Positions 16,021-25,227 are shown, counted from the stretch's first letter. The stretch: 64,000 nucleotides of DNA from Pirellulaceae bacterium (GCA_019636385.1 JAHBXT010000004.1:620001-684000); one strand, 5' to 3'. The notes: generated from the sequence alone by a model not told the origin. Numbers and translations are program-made.

Positions 16021-17349
16021 ATGAACCACCAGCCACCCCACCAATCTCTAGACGACCAGCGACGATTGCCACGATCGTTGTGGGTGGTGAGTTGGATATC
16101 GTTTCTGGCCGACATCTCGGGTGAAATGATTTTTCCGCTGCTGCCTCTATACATGGTGGTGGTGCTGGGTGCCTCACATACCCAGCTCGGCCTGATGGAG
16201 GGCGCTGCGGTCTTACTGGTAGCGTGGATGTCAATCTGGTCAGGAGCACGCAGCGATGTCAGAAAGCATCGTGCTGTGTGGATGCGCTGGGGCTATGGTC
16301 TGCCAGTGTTGGGCAAGTTGCTGATTGCGGTGGCTGTCACTTGGCCGGTGGCTGTTGGTGGTCGATGGCTGGACCGCTTCGGCAAAGGATTGCGGAGCGC
16401 GCCACGCGATGCTTTGATTGCCGATTTAGTGGACGCTGCGCAGCGCGGTCGGGCTTTCGGATTGCACCGTGCGTTTGATACTGCCGGTGCGCTGCTGGGG
16501 GTCTTGCTGTCAGCGGTGCTGTTGTGGTGGCTGGCCGGCAGTCCGGCGACAAATGTGGCGGCGACCGATTCTAACCCTGCGCAACACATTCAACCTTGGG
16601 TCTTCCGGATGATTATCGGTGTGGGGGCTGTGCTGGGTCTGGGGTCGTTGTTGTTGACCTGGTGGATTGAAGACCCGCAGCCTGAACTTGATCCTAAACC
16701 TGCCAATGATTCAAACGATCGCCACGGCGCGGCGACTTTTCAAACTTGCGAGGCACGGCCTCTTGTAGCGGAACAAAGTTTATTCGGCCTGCCCAAACAA
16801 TACTGGATCGTGCTGGGTTGCCTGGCACTGTTTGGTTTGGCCAATAGTAGCGATGCATTTCTATTGCTGCGCGCCAGCCAGTTGGGAATGTCGCCGTGGC
16901 AAGTCGTTATGGCTTATGCCACATTCAACGTGTCGTATACCATCGTTTCCTATCCGGCGGGAGTGTGGAGCGACGGTGCTGGGCGCTGGCGTGTCATCGG
17001 ACTCGGCTGGAGCATCTACGTGGTCGCCTACGCGGGAATGGCACTGTTGAATGATACGCAGGTACAGTATGTCTGGCCGCTCATGGCACTGTACGGCGTC
17101 TACATGGCGCTGACCGAAGGGGTCGGCAAAGCACTGATCGCCGATCAAGCACCTGTGCTGGCGCGCGGCCGTGCACTGGGTATCTTTCAGGCGACATTGG
17201 GGACTTGTGGTCTGCTAGCCAGCCTGCTGGTCGGCTTGATTTGGGACACATGGAGCAGTTCTGCCGCGCTTGGAACCAGCGCTTTACTGGCCTGCCTGGC
17301 ATTGTTGATGGTTCTGGTTGCTTGCTTGGTGGCCCGAAGGCAGCGATAA
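16021..17349 (+). CDS. MFS transporter
   Basis: The 442-residue protein has about 12 transmembrane segments. It begins 'SLWVVSWISFLADISGEMIFPLLPLY' after a short hydrophilic N-terminus; loop 2-3 holds a degenerate MFS motif ('GARSDVRKHR'), and 'DRFGKGLRSAPRDALIADLV' is typical of a group of drug/sugar-like MFS permeases seen in diverse bacteria. A long Gly/Asp-rich central loop (around 'DPQPELDPKPANDSND') separates the two six-helix halves. The sequence 'SYPAGVWSDGAGRWRVI' repeats motif A in the second half. Substrate is unknown. It is transcribed divergently from the sulfatase gene. Confidence 0.9.
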   Translation: MNHQPPHQSLDDQRRLPRSLWVVSWISFLADISGEMIFPLLPLYMVVVLGASHTQLGLMEGAAVLLVAWMSIWSGARSDVRKHRAVWMRWGYGLPVLGKLLIAVAVTWPVAVGGRWLDRFGKGLRSAPRDALIADLVDAAQRGRAFGLHRAFDTAGALLGVLLSAVLLWWLAGSPATNVAATDSNPAQHIQPWVFRMIIGVGAVLGLGSLLLTWWIEDPQPELDPKPANDSNDRHGAATFQTCEARPLVAEQSLFGLPKQYWIVLGCLALFGLANSSDAFLLLRASQLGMSPWQVVMAYATFNVSYTIVSYPAGVWSDGAGRWRVIGLGWSIYVVAYAGMALLNDTQVQYVWPLMALYGVYMALTEGVGKALIADQAPVLARGRALGIFQATLGTCGLLASLLVGLIWDTWSSSAALGTSALLACLALLMVLVACLVARRQR

Positions 17350-17432
17350 TTGAGTTCTGTACGGCCAATGTGATGCGTAACCGTTCACGCGATTTGTATG
17401 AACGGCCAAGACAAAACAAAATGAGGTGATCC

Positions 17433-18020
17433 ATGTCTACGGTACTCAAAGGCGTTACGCTGGCCGAGTATGAGGCTCACGAACGAGCGTCCGAGATAAA
17501 GAGCGAATACTATCGCGGCGAGATATTCGCCATGGCTGGCGGTTCCGCCAATCACGGTCTGATAGCTGCTAACATCGTGCGCGAGCTGGGCAATGCGCTC
17601 AAAGATCGACCGTGTCGGGTTTTTAACAGCGACCTGCGTGTCAAGGTCGAAGAGACGGGCTTGTACACTTATCCAGATGTGTCTGTTGTCTGCGGGCCGT
17701 TGCAGTACGACAACGATGTTAGCCAGACGGTGACCAATCCTATCTTGCTGGTCGAAGTTCTGTCGGATGCTAGCGAGTCGTACGATCGCGGCACCAAGGC
17801 AACTCATTACCGCCGCATTCTCAGCCTCCAAGAATTTGTACTGGTTTCTCAGAAGAGTTCTGCCGTAGAGACGCTAGTTCGTCAGGCCGCCGGTGCTTGG
17901 CTGTTGCGCGAGGCGTGCCGTTTGGAAGAACACATTCGATTCCAGTCGCTCGATCTGTCGCTGGCCCTAAGCGAAATCTATCGCGGCGTGACGTTTGACC
18001 CCGACGCTATCATGCGCTAG
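17433..18020 (+). CDS. Uma2 family (DUF820) putative restriction-endonuclease-like protein
   Basis: The 195-residue protein has the DUF820 PD-(D/E)XK-like core: 'SEYYRGEIFAMAGGS', 'NSDLRVKVEETGLYTYPDVSVVCG' (Pro-Asp-Val), 'PILLVEVLSDASESYDRGTKATHYRRI' (Glu-Val-Leu-Ser) and 'LQEFVLVSQ'. These residues match the predicted metal-dependent nuclease site. Length is usual. Uma2 genes occur in many copies in cyanobacteria and planctomycetes and their role is unproven. Start at ATG 17433 has GAGG eight bases upstream (AAAATGAGGTGATCC). It lies 83 bases after the MFS gene, and a repeat element follows it. Confidence 0.9.
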   Translation: MSTVLKGVTLAEYEAHERASEIKSEYYRGEIFAMAGGSANHGLIAANIVRELGNALKDRPCRVFNSDLRVKVEETGLYTYPDVSVVCGPLQYDNDVSQTVTNPILLVEVLSDASESYDRGTKATHYRRILSLQEFVLVSQKSSAVETLVRQAAGAWLLREACRLEEHIRFQSLDLSLALSEIYRGVTFDPDAIMR

Positions 18021-18075
18021 CACTCGGAAATAATGCGAGCGGGTTGGGGAGTGTTTAGCCGGGCCGCAAACAAAT

Positions 18076-18136
18076 GTAGCAACCGTCACCAGTCGCTGGC
18101 TAGCGTGCCAGACCAGCATCTGGCGAAAGTGGCTAC
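18076..18136. repeat. 61-bp REP/BIME-like inverted element (copy 2)
   Basis: Left arm GTAGCAACCGTCACCAGT (18076-18093) and right arm TCTGGCGAAAGTGGCTAC (18119-18136), 25 bases apart, lie between the convergent Uma2 (+) and glycosyltransferase (-) genes. The interior shares the stretch before the right arm (GCCAGACCAGCA) with copy 3 (GCCCGACCACCC). Confidence 0.8.
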
Positions 18137-18149
18137 TGAAAATGTCCAA

Positions 18150-20399
18150 CTACAGGTCGCCTGATAGACTCGGTGAAGTATCTGGCTCAGGATAAGCTTC
18201 GCGATAAGGTCGTCGTTGCTGGTAGAGTCGCCGTCGAGCATCGATTTGTTGGATCAGTTCCTTACGCGGGTCATCTTTGAGTAACTCCAAGGCTTTCTTG
18301 GCAGTAGCTACAGCCTCGTCATAGCGCTGATTCGCTGCCAAGGCGACAGCCAATGTGTCAAGATACTCAGCGAATCGTCCTCCCGTCAATTCATGCGCCT
18401 GCTGTGCCAGCATTAATGCGCGTTGACTGTGCCATGCATCGCCAGTTGGCCGCGTGGCCAGCACCCAAGCGAAATCGTTCAGTACCACCACGTTGTTAGC
18501 CTCTAATTGCACAGCAACTTCAAAAGCCTCGATGGCTTCTGGGATGCGTCCCACTTCAACCATAGCCACCGCCAATTGATGTCGCGCCTCGGCGGAATCT
18601 GGCTGTTGCTCACTGGTTCTCTTCCGTTCTTCCAGTTTCATTCGAATCACATCGTCGGTCGTAACGGTCATGATCCAATAACGTTCGGCCGGAAACCAGC
18701 CTATTGAGAAAGGCAGAGGCCCCGCCTGGCTAGTGTAGAAGCCGGCACCGAACCCTGGTCGCATCGAAGAAACCAGTGGATGTACCGACACGAACAGCTC
18801 TTCCACTTGCGCAGCATCCACCAAAAGTTGCCTGGGCACGTTGGTATTGTTCTCAGGCAACACCAAAGCGTCGTCCAGTTGCAATGTGCTGTCCAGTCGG
18901 TTGAGCGACTTAAACCCGAGAGCATCCATGTAATATTGAAAACCCCAGTGTCCGGTGTAATACAGATGCTGCTTGCGCTGACCAAACCGCTGATCCGTTT
19001 CCATCGCCTGGGCTGCTGATCGAGCTGAATTGGCCCACCAGGTATCAGCCCAAGCAACACACATGGCCAGCACGGCAGCGAATACCAGCGGAACAAAGCG
19101 GGTCGGGCTGTGGATTCTGGCAATCGCGCCCGGCAACGCTGGCAATGCCCTGACGATTAACAGGCTGATTGGTGGAGCCATCGGCAGCAGCGATCGACCA
19201 TTGACGGTCCAATTAAGCAGTGAACAGAACACAAAAGTTCCCGCCACCCACAGTCCCAATAGCCAAGCGTCAGCATCGCGACGGCTCAATACATCACGCC
19301 CAGCCAACACAAGTGCACCGGCTCCGCCGATCAAAAATAGAGCAAACTGAACAATGAACAGCAATGACTGAGCGGACGTTAGCGACGCCCAATAGGTCGT
19401 GTTCAAATCCAAAGCGATTGGTAACAGTAGTGCAACCAACAAGCATAGACCGCAGACTATCGCAAACGACCGCCATGAACACAGCAAGGGTGCATAAAAC
19501 AATATCGCTGCTAGACACCCTCCGGTAAATGTTAGCCCAACGGCGATCCGATAAGGAACGCTATTTTGCACACCACCAGCCAATAGCGCATGATCCCCAG
19601 CACCGCGCAACAGAGAATGCCCGTACAACGAGGACATGTAGGCGTCGTAGGCCAAGACGATGGCTATTGGAATCAGCAAGTAAGCCACTCGCCAGCGCAC
19701 ATCTGACCAGCGCAGCACTGAATAGGCCAACAACAACGGAACGACCGCCGCCGCATAATACTTGGTAACGATGCCCGCACCGATCAATACAGCGCTCAGG
19801 ATCGCCCAGCCATGGCTGTGCCGATCGGCGCCCCAAATCCACAAAACCACCGCCCAAATCCACAGCGACAGCATGATCACGTCGCACATCAGCGTGGTAC
19901 CTGAGACCACAAACACGGGACTAAAGACCATGATCAGCGTGGCCAACAGGGGCTGACTACAGAATCGCCGCGCCAAATAGTACATCCCCACCGCAGCAGC
20001 CATGGCCGGTAACAAGAACGCCGAGTGTAGGGCAACTTCACTCCAGCCGACGATGGCTGCCGCCAGCGCCATATAATAACTGGCCAATGGCCCGTTCTGC
20101 TGGACTTCATGCAGCGGCATCTGATGGCCGTACCAGTTAATCACCAGTCCAAAGGGATCGGCGGGATGCTGGCTAATCTGTTTGGCAACGTAGATAAACA
20201 CCGTGTCGTCCAGATGAACCGCCTTGGTCAAAAACGGTACCAGCGCGATCAGCGCGGCGGCGGCACAAACGAACGGATCGTACCAGTTACCAGGCTCAGA
20301 AGCCGGAGTAGTCGGCAGCGAGTGGGGCGCGGCTGCCTGAGTGTTCCGCACTCTGGTGACCAGTCGAGGTTTACTACTATTTGCGGTCCGACGTACCAT
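18150..20399 (-). CDS. GT39-like membrane glycosyltransferase with C-terminal TPR region
   Basis: The 749-residue protein has an N-terminal polytopic region of about 11 hydrophobic helices. The first loop contains 'KAVHLDDTVFIYVAKQI', the Asp-Asp/Glu motif of PMT/ArnT-like (GT39/GT83) glycosyltransferases that use polyprenyl-phosphate sugars. After the last helix near 'FVPLVFAAVLAMCVAWADTWW' comes a soluble part with family-like 'YYTGHWGFQYYMDALG', and then about two to three tetratricopeptide repeats ('HQLAVAMVEVGRIPEAIEAFEVAVQLEANN' region and 'LDTLAVALAANQRYDEAVATAKKALEL'). It likely transfers sugars to envelope molecules on the outer face; the TPR part may bind a partner. Start is ATG 20399. 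Confidence 0.85.
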   Translation of the reverse strand: MVRRTANSSKPRLVTRVRNTQAAAPHSLPTTPASEPGNWYDPFVCAAAALIALVPFLTKAVHLDDTVFIYVAKQISQHPADPFGLVINWYGHQMPLHEVQQNGPLASYYMALAAAIVGWSEVALHSAFLLPAMAAAVGMYYLARRFCSQPLLATLIMVFSPVFVVSGTTLMCDVIMLSLWIWAVVLWIWGADRHSHGWAILSAVLIGAGIVTKYYAAAVVPLLLAYSVLRWSDVRWRVAYLLIPIAIVLAYDAYMSSLYGHSLLRGAGDHALLAGGVQNSVPYRIAVGLTFTGGCLAAILFYAPLLCSWRSFAIVCGLCLLVALLLPIALDLNTTYWASLTSAQSLLFIVQFALFLIGGAGALVLAGRDVLSRRDADAWLLGLWVAGTFVFCSLLNWTVNGRSLLPMAPPISLLIVRALPALPGAIARIHSPTRFVPLVFAAVLAMCVAWADTWWANSARSAAQAMETDQRFGQRKQHLYYTGHWGFQYYMDALGFKSLNRLDSTLQLDDALVLPENNTNVPRQLLVDAAQVEELFVSVHPLVSSMRPGFGAGFYTSQAGPLPFSIGWFPAERYWIMTVTTDDVIRMKLEERKRTSEQQPDSAEARHQLAVAMVEVGRIPEAIEAFEVAVQLEANNVVVLNDFAWVLATRPTGDAWHSQRALMLAQQAHELTGGRFAEYLDTLAVALAANQRYDEAVATAKKALELLKDDPRKELIQQIDARRRLYQQRRPYREAYPEPDTSPSLSGDL

Positions 20400-20697
20400 A
20401 CAATGCGTTGTTTAGTCTGAAGAGAAATCGACTCGGAGAATCTTTTCGGTTTTCAATACTCCTCGTTGCTCGTCGGGTTTTTTAGTACGAGTACCGCCAA
20501 AGGCTGAGTACGAAAGGAGAAGACTTCCAGACCGTTGATATCTTAGTGAAGCTGGCGATCATCAAGAAGCGTCCAAATATCCGGGTAACCTCGCCGGGAT
20601 CGACGAGCACACTATAATACTAGCCCCCGTCGATTCCATAGAGCCGGATCGACCTGAAATGCGTTTAGATTTTTGCGACTCATGTGCTAGGAACAAC
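20400..20697. other. Intergenic region between divergent glycosyltransferase and lysA
   Basis: No gene supported. A TATAAT box at 20613-20618 is a possible -10 element about 80 bases upstream of lysA, but no matching -35 hexamer is seen. A short motif, GAGTAC, occurs twice (near 20490 and 20507). I looked for a lysine riboswitch and do not recognise one. Confidence 0.35.
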
Positions 20698-21960
20698 ATG
20701 CCCGTTCTCTCCCAGTTTTCAACTCTCCGCCACGAAATAGGCGGTATCGCCATAGCCGACTTGGCACAGCGCTTTGGAACCCCCAGTTACGTTTACGACC
20801 TGCCGGTGATCATGGAACGCGTGGAGGACCTGCGGGCCTTCGACAGTATTCGTTATGCGCAAAAAGCGTGCAGCAACATCGCGATTCTTGACCGGCTGCG
20901 GCGAGCCGGCGTATTAGTAGACGCGGTCAGCGCCGGGGAGATTGGTCGAGCCCTTCAAGCCGGCTACCGGCCCGATCAAATCAACTACACCGCCGATGTC
21001 TTCGACCGCGATGCGTTGCAACTGGTTGTCGAGCACAACGTACCGGTGAATATCGGATCGCCGGATATGATCGACCAACTGGGCCAGCGCGCTCCGGGGC
21101 GTAACATTACACTGCGCATCAATCCCGGCTTTGGACATGGTCATAGCCAAAAAACCAACACCGGCGGGCCACAGTCCAAGCACGGCATCTGGCACCAGCA
21201 TATCGACGATTGCTTGCTGCGCGCCGATCGACATGGCTTAGTCGTCACCGGAATGCACATGCATATCGGCAGCGGCACCGATTTCGAACATTTGTCGCAG
21301 GTATGCGGGGCCATGGAACAGGCCTGCGAGCAGGTCGGTCGCACGGTGACCACCATCAGTACCGGCGGAGGGTTGCCTGTCCCCTACCGAGCCGGGCAAT
21401 CCTACGTGGACCTGAACCAATACTACCAGTTGTGGAACGCCACGCGCGAGCGCATTGGGAATCGGCTAGGACATGCCCTGCATCTGGAAATTGAACCCGG
21501 TCGATACTTGGTGGCGGAGTCGGGTTATCTGATCACAGAAATCTGCGCTATCAAGACGATGGGCGAAAACCTGTTTTACATGGTCGATGCGGGCTTCAAT
21601 GATTTAGCCCGGCCCATCCTGTACGGTGCCTATCACCCCATCTCCGTCTGTCATCGCAACTCGCGCGCCAGCCACACCCAAGTAGATGTTGTTGTCGGTG
21701 GTCCATTGTGCGAATCAGGCGACATTTTTACGCAGGAAGAAGGGGGATTCGTCAGCCGTCGCACGTTGCCAGCGGCCCAAGTAGGCGACTGGTTGATACT
21801 GGAAGTCGCCGGAGCCTACGGCTTTGCCATGTCCAGCAACTACAACAGTCGCTTCCGTGCCTGCGAAGTCATGATCGAAAACGGCCAGTCCAAACTAATC
21901 CGCCGCCGCGAGAGCCTCAAGGAACTGCTGGAACTGGAAAGCGTGCCGCCAACGCAATGA
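20698..21960 (+). CDS. lysA: Diaminopimelate decarboxylase, E. coli-type
   Basis: The chosen ATG at 20698 has AGGA seven bases upstream; 13 further codons upstream are open but not needed. The 420-residue enzyme decarboxylates meso-diaminopimelate to lysine, using PLP. The PLP lysine is in 'RYAQKACSN' (Lys56); other motifs are 'RINPGFGHGHSQKTNTGG', 'HMHIGSGTDF', 'STGGGLPVPY', 'IEPGRYLVAESG' and 'GGPLCESGDIF', the last carrying the active-site Cys. These, and 'GLWNATRE' and 'SSNYNSR', match the E. coli/gammaproteobacterial LysA subtype closely rather than the more common bacterial type. It stands alone, without other lysine genes. See findings for possible transfer. Confidence 0.96.
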   Translation: MPVLSQFSTLRHEIGGIAIADLAQRFGTPSYVYDLPVIMERVEDLRAFDSIRYAQKACSNIAILDRLRRAGVLVDAVSAGEIGRALQAGYRPDQINYTADVFDRDALQLVVEHNVPVNIGSPDMIDQLGQRAPGRNITLRINPGFGHGHSQKTNTGGPQSKHGIWHQHIDDCLLRADRHGLVVTGMHMHIGSGTDFEHLSQVCGAMEQACEQVGRTVTTISTGGGLPVPYRAGQSYVDLNQYYQLWNATRERIGNRLGHALHLEIEPGRYLVAESGYLITEICAIKTMGENLFYMVDAGFNDLARPILYGAYHPISVCHRNSRASHTQVDVVVGGPLCESGDIFTQEEGGFVSRRTLPAAQVGDWLILEVAGAYGFAMSSNYNSRFRACEVMIENGQSKLIRRRESLKELLELESVPPTQ

Positions 21961-22040
21961 TAGCTAGCAGGCTCGACGACGAACCGCCAGCATATTCTCC
22001 AGTCAGCTACCCCAAGCAAATCAAGTATCCATTACTAAGA

Positions 22041-22802
22041 CTACGCCAACGGAGCCAATCGCAGAGTCTGGCGGAGATCGTCTTTGGACATGAATACAAA
22101 TAACTGGCCGGCGTGGACGATTGCCGCAGTGGACCAGCCTGAACTGCGATCGGCCACGAGTTGCAACCGGTCAACGACTCCTTCCACGGGCCGAGGTTCG
22201 GAGAGCTGAAAAATGTACAGCTCGCGTCCAGTAGACAGCAGCACCTTCCACAGTCTGCCGCTCGCAGACAATTTGGTTTTGTGCATGGCGCGGAATTGAA
22301 TGGCCTCGGTCAATGAAGCATTGAGAAAGCGACTGAGAATGTGGTCAAGCTCACCCGTGTCTGATTGCGAGACGCTGGAATTGAGCGTGTCCCACGAATC
22401 GGATAGCGATAACTGCTCGGCACAGATGGCAACTAACTGGGAGCGCGGCACAGGCTGCCAAGCTCGGATCGTAACCCAGCCCAACAACAAGCTGGCTGCC
22501 ACTGCAGCCAGTCCCAGCCACAGGCGACGCTGTGCAGATTGCCCTTCAGCAGCATTTTGGACTGTCGTCGTAGCGGGCTGAACCCCAGATTCATCCGGCG
22601 ATGAAACGGGATGGACCGCTCGCCTGACAGCATCATCGAGCGTCTGGCCGCAGGTCACATCAGGCTGGTCGATGTCCAGCAACTGCGATAGCCGCTGATG
22701 GGCACGCTGGCGAGCTGACGCAGGAACAGGAAAAGCGTTCAGCAATCCTATGATCTGCCGATCGTCGGCATCCAAGTCCAACTGTTCAAGAGGATTCATC
22801 AT
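22041..22802 (-). CDS. Putative anti-sigma factor, membrane-anchored
   Basis: The start ATG at 22802 overlaps the stop of the sigma factor gene by one base (TGATG), the classic arrangement of a sigma/anti-sigma pair. The 253-residue protein has a soluble N-terminal part ('DQPDVTCGQTLDDAVRRAV'), one hydrophobic helix ('LWLGLAAVAASLLLGWVTI') near residue 100, and a C-terminal domain of about 140 residues, presumably outside the cytoplasm. No canonical zinc anti-sigma (HX3CX2C) motif is seen, so the assignment rests on context and topology. Such pairs normally respond to envelope signals; the signal is unknown. Confidence 0.75.
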   Translation of the reverse strand: MMNPLEQLDLDADDRQIIGLLNAFPVPASARQRAHQRLSQLLDIDQPDVTCGQTLDDAVRRAVHPVSSPDESGVQPATTTVQNAAEGQSAQRRLWLGLAAVAASLLLGWVTIRAWQPVPRSQLVAICAEQLSLSDSWDTLNSSVSQSDTGELDHILSRFLNASLTEAIQFRAMHKTKLSASGRLWKVLLSTGRELYIFQLSEPRPVEGVVDRLQLVADRSSGWSTAAIVHAGQLFVFMSKDDLRQTLRLAPLA

Positions 22803-23395
22803 CACGGCTCCGTGCTCATAACTAGCGGACGCTCTCCGGCATCCTTCGGTTCGTCAGTCCGCATTACGCTGGGCGTCGTCTTCGGCTCAGCCAGCGTGAG
22901 CAGCGCTTGCTTCAGATGACTGCGGCCGCGACTGAGACGGCTCATCACCGTACCAATGGGCAGAGATAACTCGGTAGCGATCTCGGTGTAACTTTTGTGC
23001 TCAAAGTAAAACATCAAGACCACCGTCCGAAACTCCACCGACAACTGCTGCATCGCTAGATGAATCCATTCGTAATCCTCCAGTACACCCACTGAATCGC
23101 TGGCCGGAGCCTCACGCTCAATTGGCTCCTGAACCACTGCTGACTGCCCACGGCACCAGCGGGCGAATTCATTGCGTGTTATGGCCAACAGCCAACCAAC
23201 AGCCGCCTCCGGCTGACGAAGCTGATGCGCGGACTTGACCGCCCGCAAAAAGACCTCTTGCGCAATGTCTTCGGCAGAGTGCTGAGCACCCGACAGATGG
23301 TAGGCATAGCGGTACACCCGGTCGTAATGCTCATCCAGCAAACACTGGGCCAGCCCCGGCTGTTGCGGCTGGCTGGTCGGTTGGGAATCTGCCAT
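22802..23395 (-). CDS. ECF-type RNA polymerase sigma-70 family factor
   Basis: The 197-residue protein shows region 2 ('HYDRVYRYAYHLSGAQHSAEDIAQEVFLRAVKS', with -10 recognition segment 'AEDIAQEVF') and region 4 ('LAMQQLSVEFRTVVLMFYFEHKSYTEIATELSLPIGTVMSRLSRGRSHLKQAL', a helix-turn-helix). This is the ECF layout without regions 1 and 3. A short N-terminal Gln-rich extension precedes region 2. The gene is the first of a two-gene unit with the overlapping membrane protein. It likely directs a small regulon; autoregulation is usual in the family but no promoter was identified here. Confidence 0.95.
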   Translation of the reverse strand: MADSQPTSQPQQPGLAQCLLDEHYDRVYRYAYHLSGAQHSAEDIAQEVFLRAVKSAHQLRQPEAAVGWLLAITRNEFARWCRGQSAVVQEPIEREAPASDSVGVLEDYEWIHLAMQQLSVEFRTVVLMFYFEHKSYTEIATELSLPIGTVMSRLSRGRSHLKQALLTLAEPKTTPSVMRTDEPKDAGERPLVMSTEP

Positions 23396-23472
23396 CGGGA
23401 GTCCTATGTACTAGGAGCAGTCAGATCCATGAAATATTCCCGTCGCACTGGGGAAAATCAAGGATTGATTGC

Positions 23473-24489
23473 CTAAGCATTGAGCTCAATTTTGGGACTG
23501 TCGGCGATATTCACCCACACATGCACATGCGGTGCACCACGGAAATGCCAAACGAAACTAGGGCCTTCCAGCCGCCAGTTATCCCACACGCGATCTTGGC
23601 CGATATCGTGATCGGTGTAGAAGGATAGGAAGCAGCCTTCTAGCCCTCCTTGGGCTTGCAAGCATTGCAGTGCCTCCTGTCGGTCCGTCTGTCGAAAGGG
23701 GTCTAACAGCGACGTCAGCGAGCGTCTTAATTCTTGCTGCTGATCGCTGGACAAGTCGGTAACGGGAATACCGGTAAATCCGCCGGCCTTTCCTCGAAAG
23801 GCAACCGCCTGTTCTCTGGGGGTGGTGGCAACTTCGGCTGCTCGACGCTGTTTGCCATCGAGCATCTGATAGATTTGGTTGACCTGCACGGCCTGCTGCC
23901 AGAATACATTGCCAGCGTGATCTTTCCCTTCGTCAAACGCCCCTGGATCATGCCCGTAGAAAATCGGACCGCCGAAGGCCACACTTTCTGCTGTGTTACC
24001 GTCGCAGCGCAGTGTCATGTGCCGACCGGTGATGACGAATTGAAATGGCCCTGCCTGCGGCGTTCCAAAAATGCCAATCGCCTGCTCGCGGCCGAAGCCA
24101 CCGCAATCGTCCTCCATCTGCTGGTCGAATTTGGATATCCACTCGGGGCTAACGATGTTCTCGAAAATCTTACGAATCAGATCGCGCTGTTCCGCCGTGT
24201 AGAAATCGCCGTGAATCATGGCGTCATTAATCATCCAATTGTTGGAAACTCGCGTTCTCAACAATCCACGCTTGGGATCAACATGGTCCCAGGCATAACA
24301 TATCTGCTGACGCTGGGGCTCGGTTAATGTGTCGTACAAGACCTTTACCAGCGTCTCGGCTTGCTGAGGTTCCGTTGCTTGCGCGGACAACTGTGGCAAG
24401 ACAACGGCTGAAGCTGCCAGGCCCAGCGACTGCTGCAAGAATTGACGACGACCGGATTCCTCAATCAAACGTTGGTTCGCGAGCGACAC
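23473..24489 (-). CDS. DUF3500-like exported protein
   Basis: The 338-residue product starts with a twin-arginine-like leader ('ESGRRQFLQQSLGLAASAVVLPQLSAQA'), suggesting Tat export. The remainder resembles DUF3500: 'TEPQRQQICYAWDH', 'GPFQFVITGRHMTLRCDGN' and the C-terminal 'EGPSFVWHFRGAPHVHVWVNI'. DUF3500 proteins have no established biochemical role. It is transcribed towards the sigma factor gene with 77 bases between, so it may be in the same transcript, but it is upstream of it and a separate promoter may exist. I assign the family from motif memory and cannot run a profile search. Confidence 0.7.
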   Translation of the reverse strand: MSLANQRLIEESGRRQFLQQSLGLAASAVVLPQLSAQATEPQQAETLVKVLYDTLTEPQRQQICYAWDHVDPKRGLLRTRVSNNWMINDAMIHGDFYTAEQRDLIRKIFENIVSPEWISKFDQQMEDDCGGFGREQAIGIFGTPQAGPFQFVITGRHMTLRCDGNTAESVAFGGPIFYGHDPGAFDEGKDHAGNVFWQQAVQVNQIYQMLDGKQRRAAEVATTPREQAVAFRGKAGGFTGIPVTDLSSDQQQELRRSLTSLLDPFRQTDRQEALQCLQAQGGLEGCFLSFYTDHDIGQDRVWDNWRLEGPSFVWHFRGAPHVHVWVNIADSPKIELNA

Positions 24490-24594
24490 GGCTATACTCC
24501 TTTGAAAAAGCTACTTTGGTCAATGCTACGATTATAAGCTTAGGTGAAGCACCGTGCTTGGAAAAATCAAATAAGGCGGAGTGAAACTGGGGAC

Positions 24595-25227
24595 TCAGTC
24601 CGCCTCAAGCCAAGCCTGCAGGGAACGCGTAAGTTCATCTGTCGAACGAAATTGGCAGGTCGTCCAGCCGCGTTGGGCGGCGGCGGCGATATTTTTTTCC
24701 AGGTCGTCGGTGAAGAATATTTGCGACCCTTGCAAGCCACATACCTCCTCACAGACTTCGTAGATTCGCCGATTCGGCTTCATGCTGCCGACTTGATAGC
24801 TCAACACGCGATGCTCGAACCAGCCATGCAACATCGGCCAGTCCTGCTGCATTAGCCACTGCCAATGTGCGTCGCACGTGTTGGACAAGATTCCCATGGG
24901 TATACCCATGCGCTGAACCTGCTGTAACACCTGCAGAATCGGTTGGTTAGGTTGGAAGATGGCGCATATGGCATGCATCACGGATTGAGTTGACAGCTGC
25001 GTACCTAACATCGAACTGATTTCTTCAGCATATTGCTCATCGCTGACTAGGCCAGTCTCGTAGCGCTGCTGCAAGTCGCACGAAAATACGGTTTGTAGGA
25101 CATGTTGGAGACTGCAATCGGCCGCTTCGGCCAACCTGCGAGCTGCAATGTGCGGGTCGAATGTCACCAAGACGTTGCCCAAGTCAAAGTACAGGAATTT
25201 GTTTGTCGTCGATCGATAACTGGCCAT
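24595..25227 (-). CDS. HAD-superfamily hydrolase (YihX-like)
   Basis: The 210-residue protein has the four HAD motifs: I 'FDLGNVLVTFD' (Asp-X-Gly variant, seen in the YihX/epoxide hydrolase-like group), II 'ILSNTCDAHW', III 'GSMKPNRRIYEV' (Lys) and IV 'FFTDDLEKNIAAA' (Asp-Asp). An alpha-helical cap lies between motifs I and II. YihX dephosphorylates alpha-glucose-1-phosphate and similar sugar phosphates; the Gly in motif I instead of Asp hints at a similar group, though substrate is inferred. The start may be at ATG 25227, 'MASYRSTTNKFLYFD', with a short leader. Probably a single gene. Confidence 0.9.
   Translation of the reverse strand: MASYRSTTNKFLYFDLGNVLVTFDPHIAARRLAEAADCSLQHVLQTVFSCDLQQRYETGLVSDEQYAEEISSMLGTQLSTQSVMHAICAIFQPNQPILQVLQQVQRMGIPMGILSNTCDAHWQWLMQQDWPMLHGWFEHRVLSYQVGSMKPNRRIYEVCEEVCGLQGSQIFFTDDLEKNIAAAAQRGWTTCQFRSTDELTRSLQAWLEAD

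Noticed and set aside
20400..20697. Possible lysine riboswitch upstream of lysA
   Set aside because: Conserved lysine-riboswitch core elements were not found on reading; only a possible -10 box.
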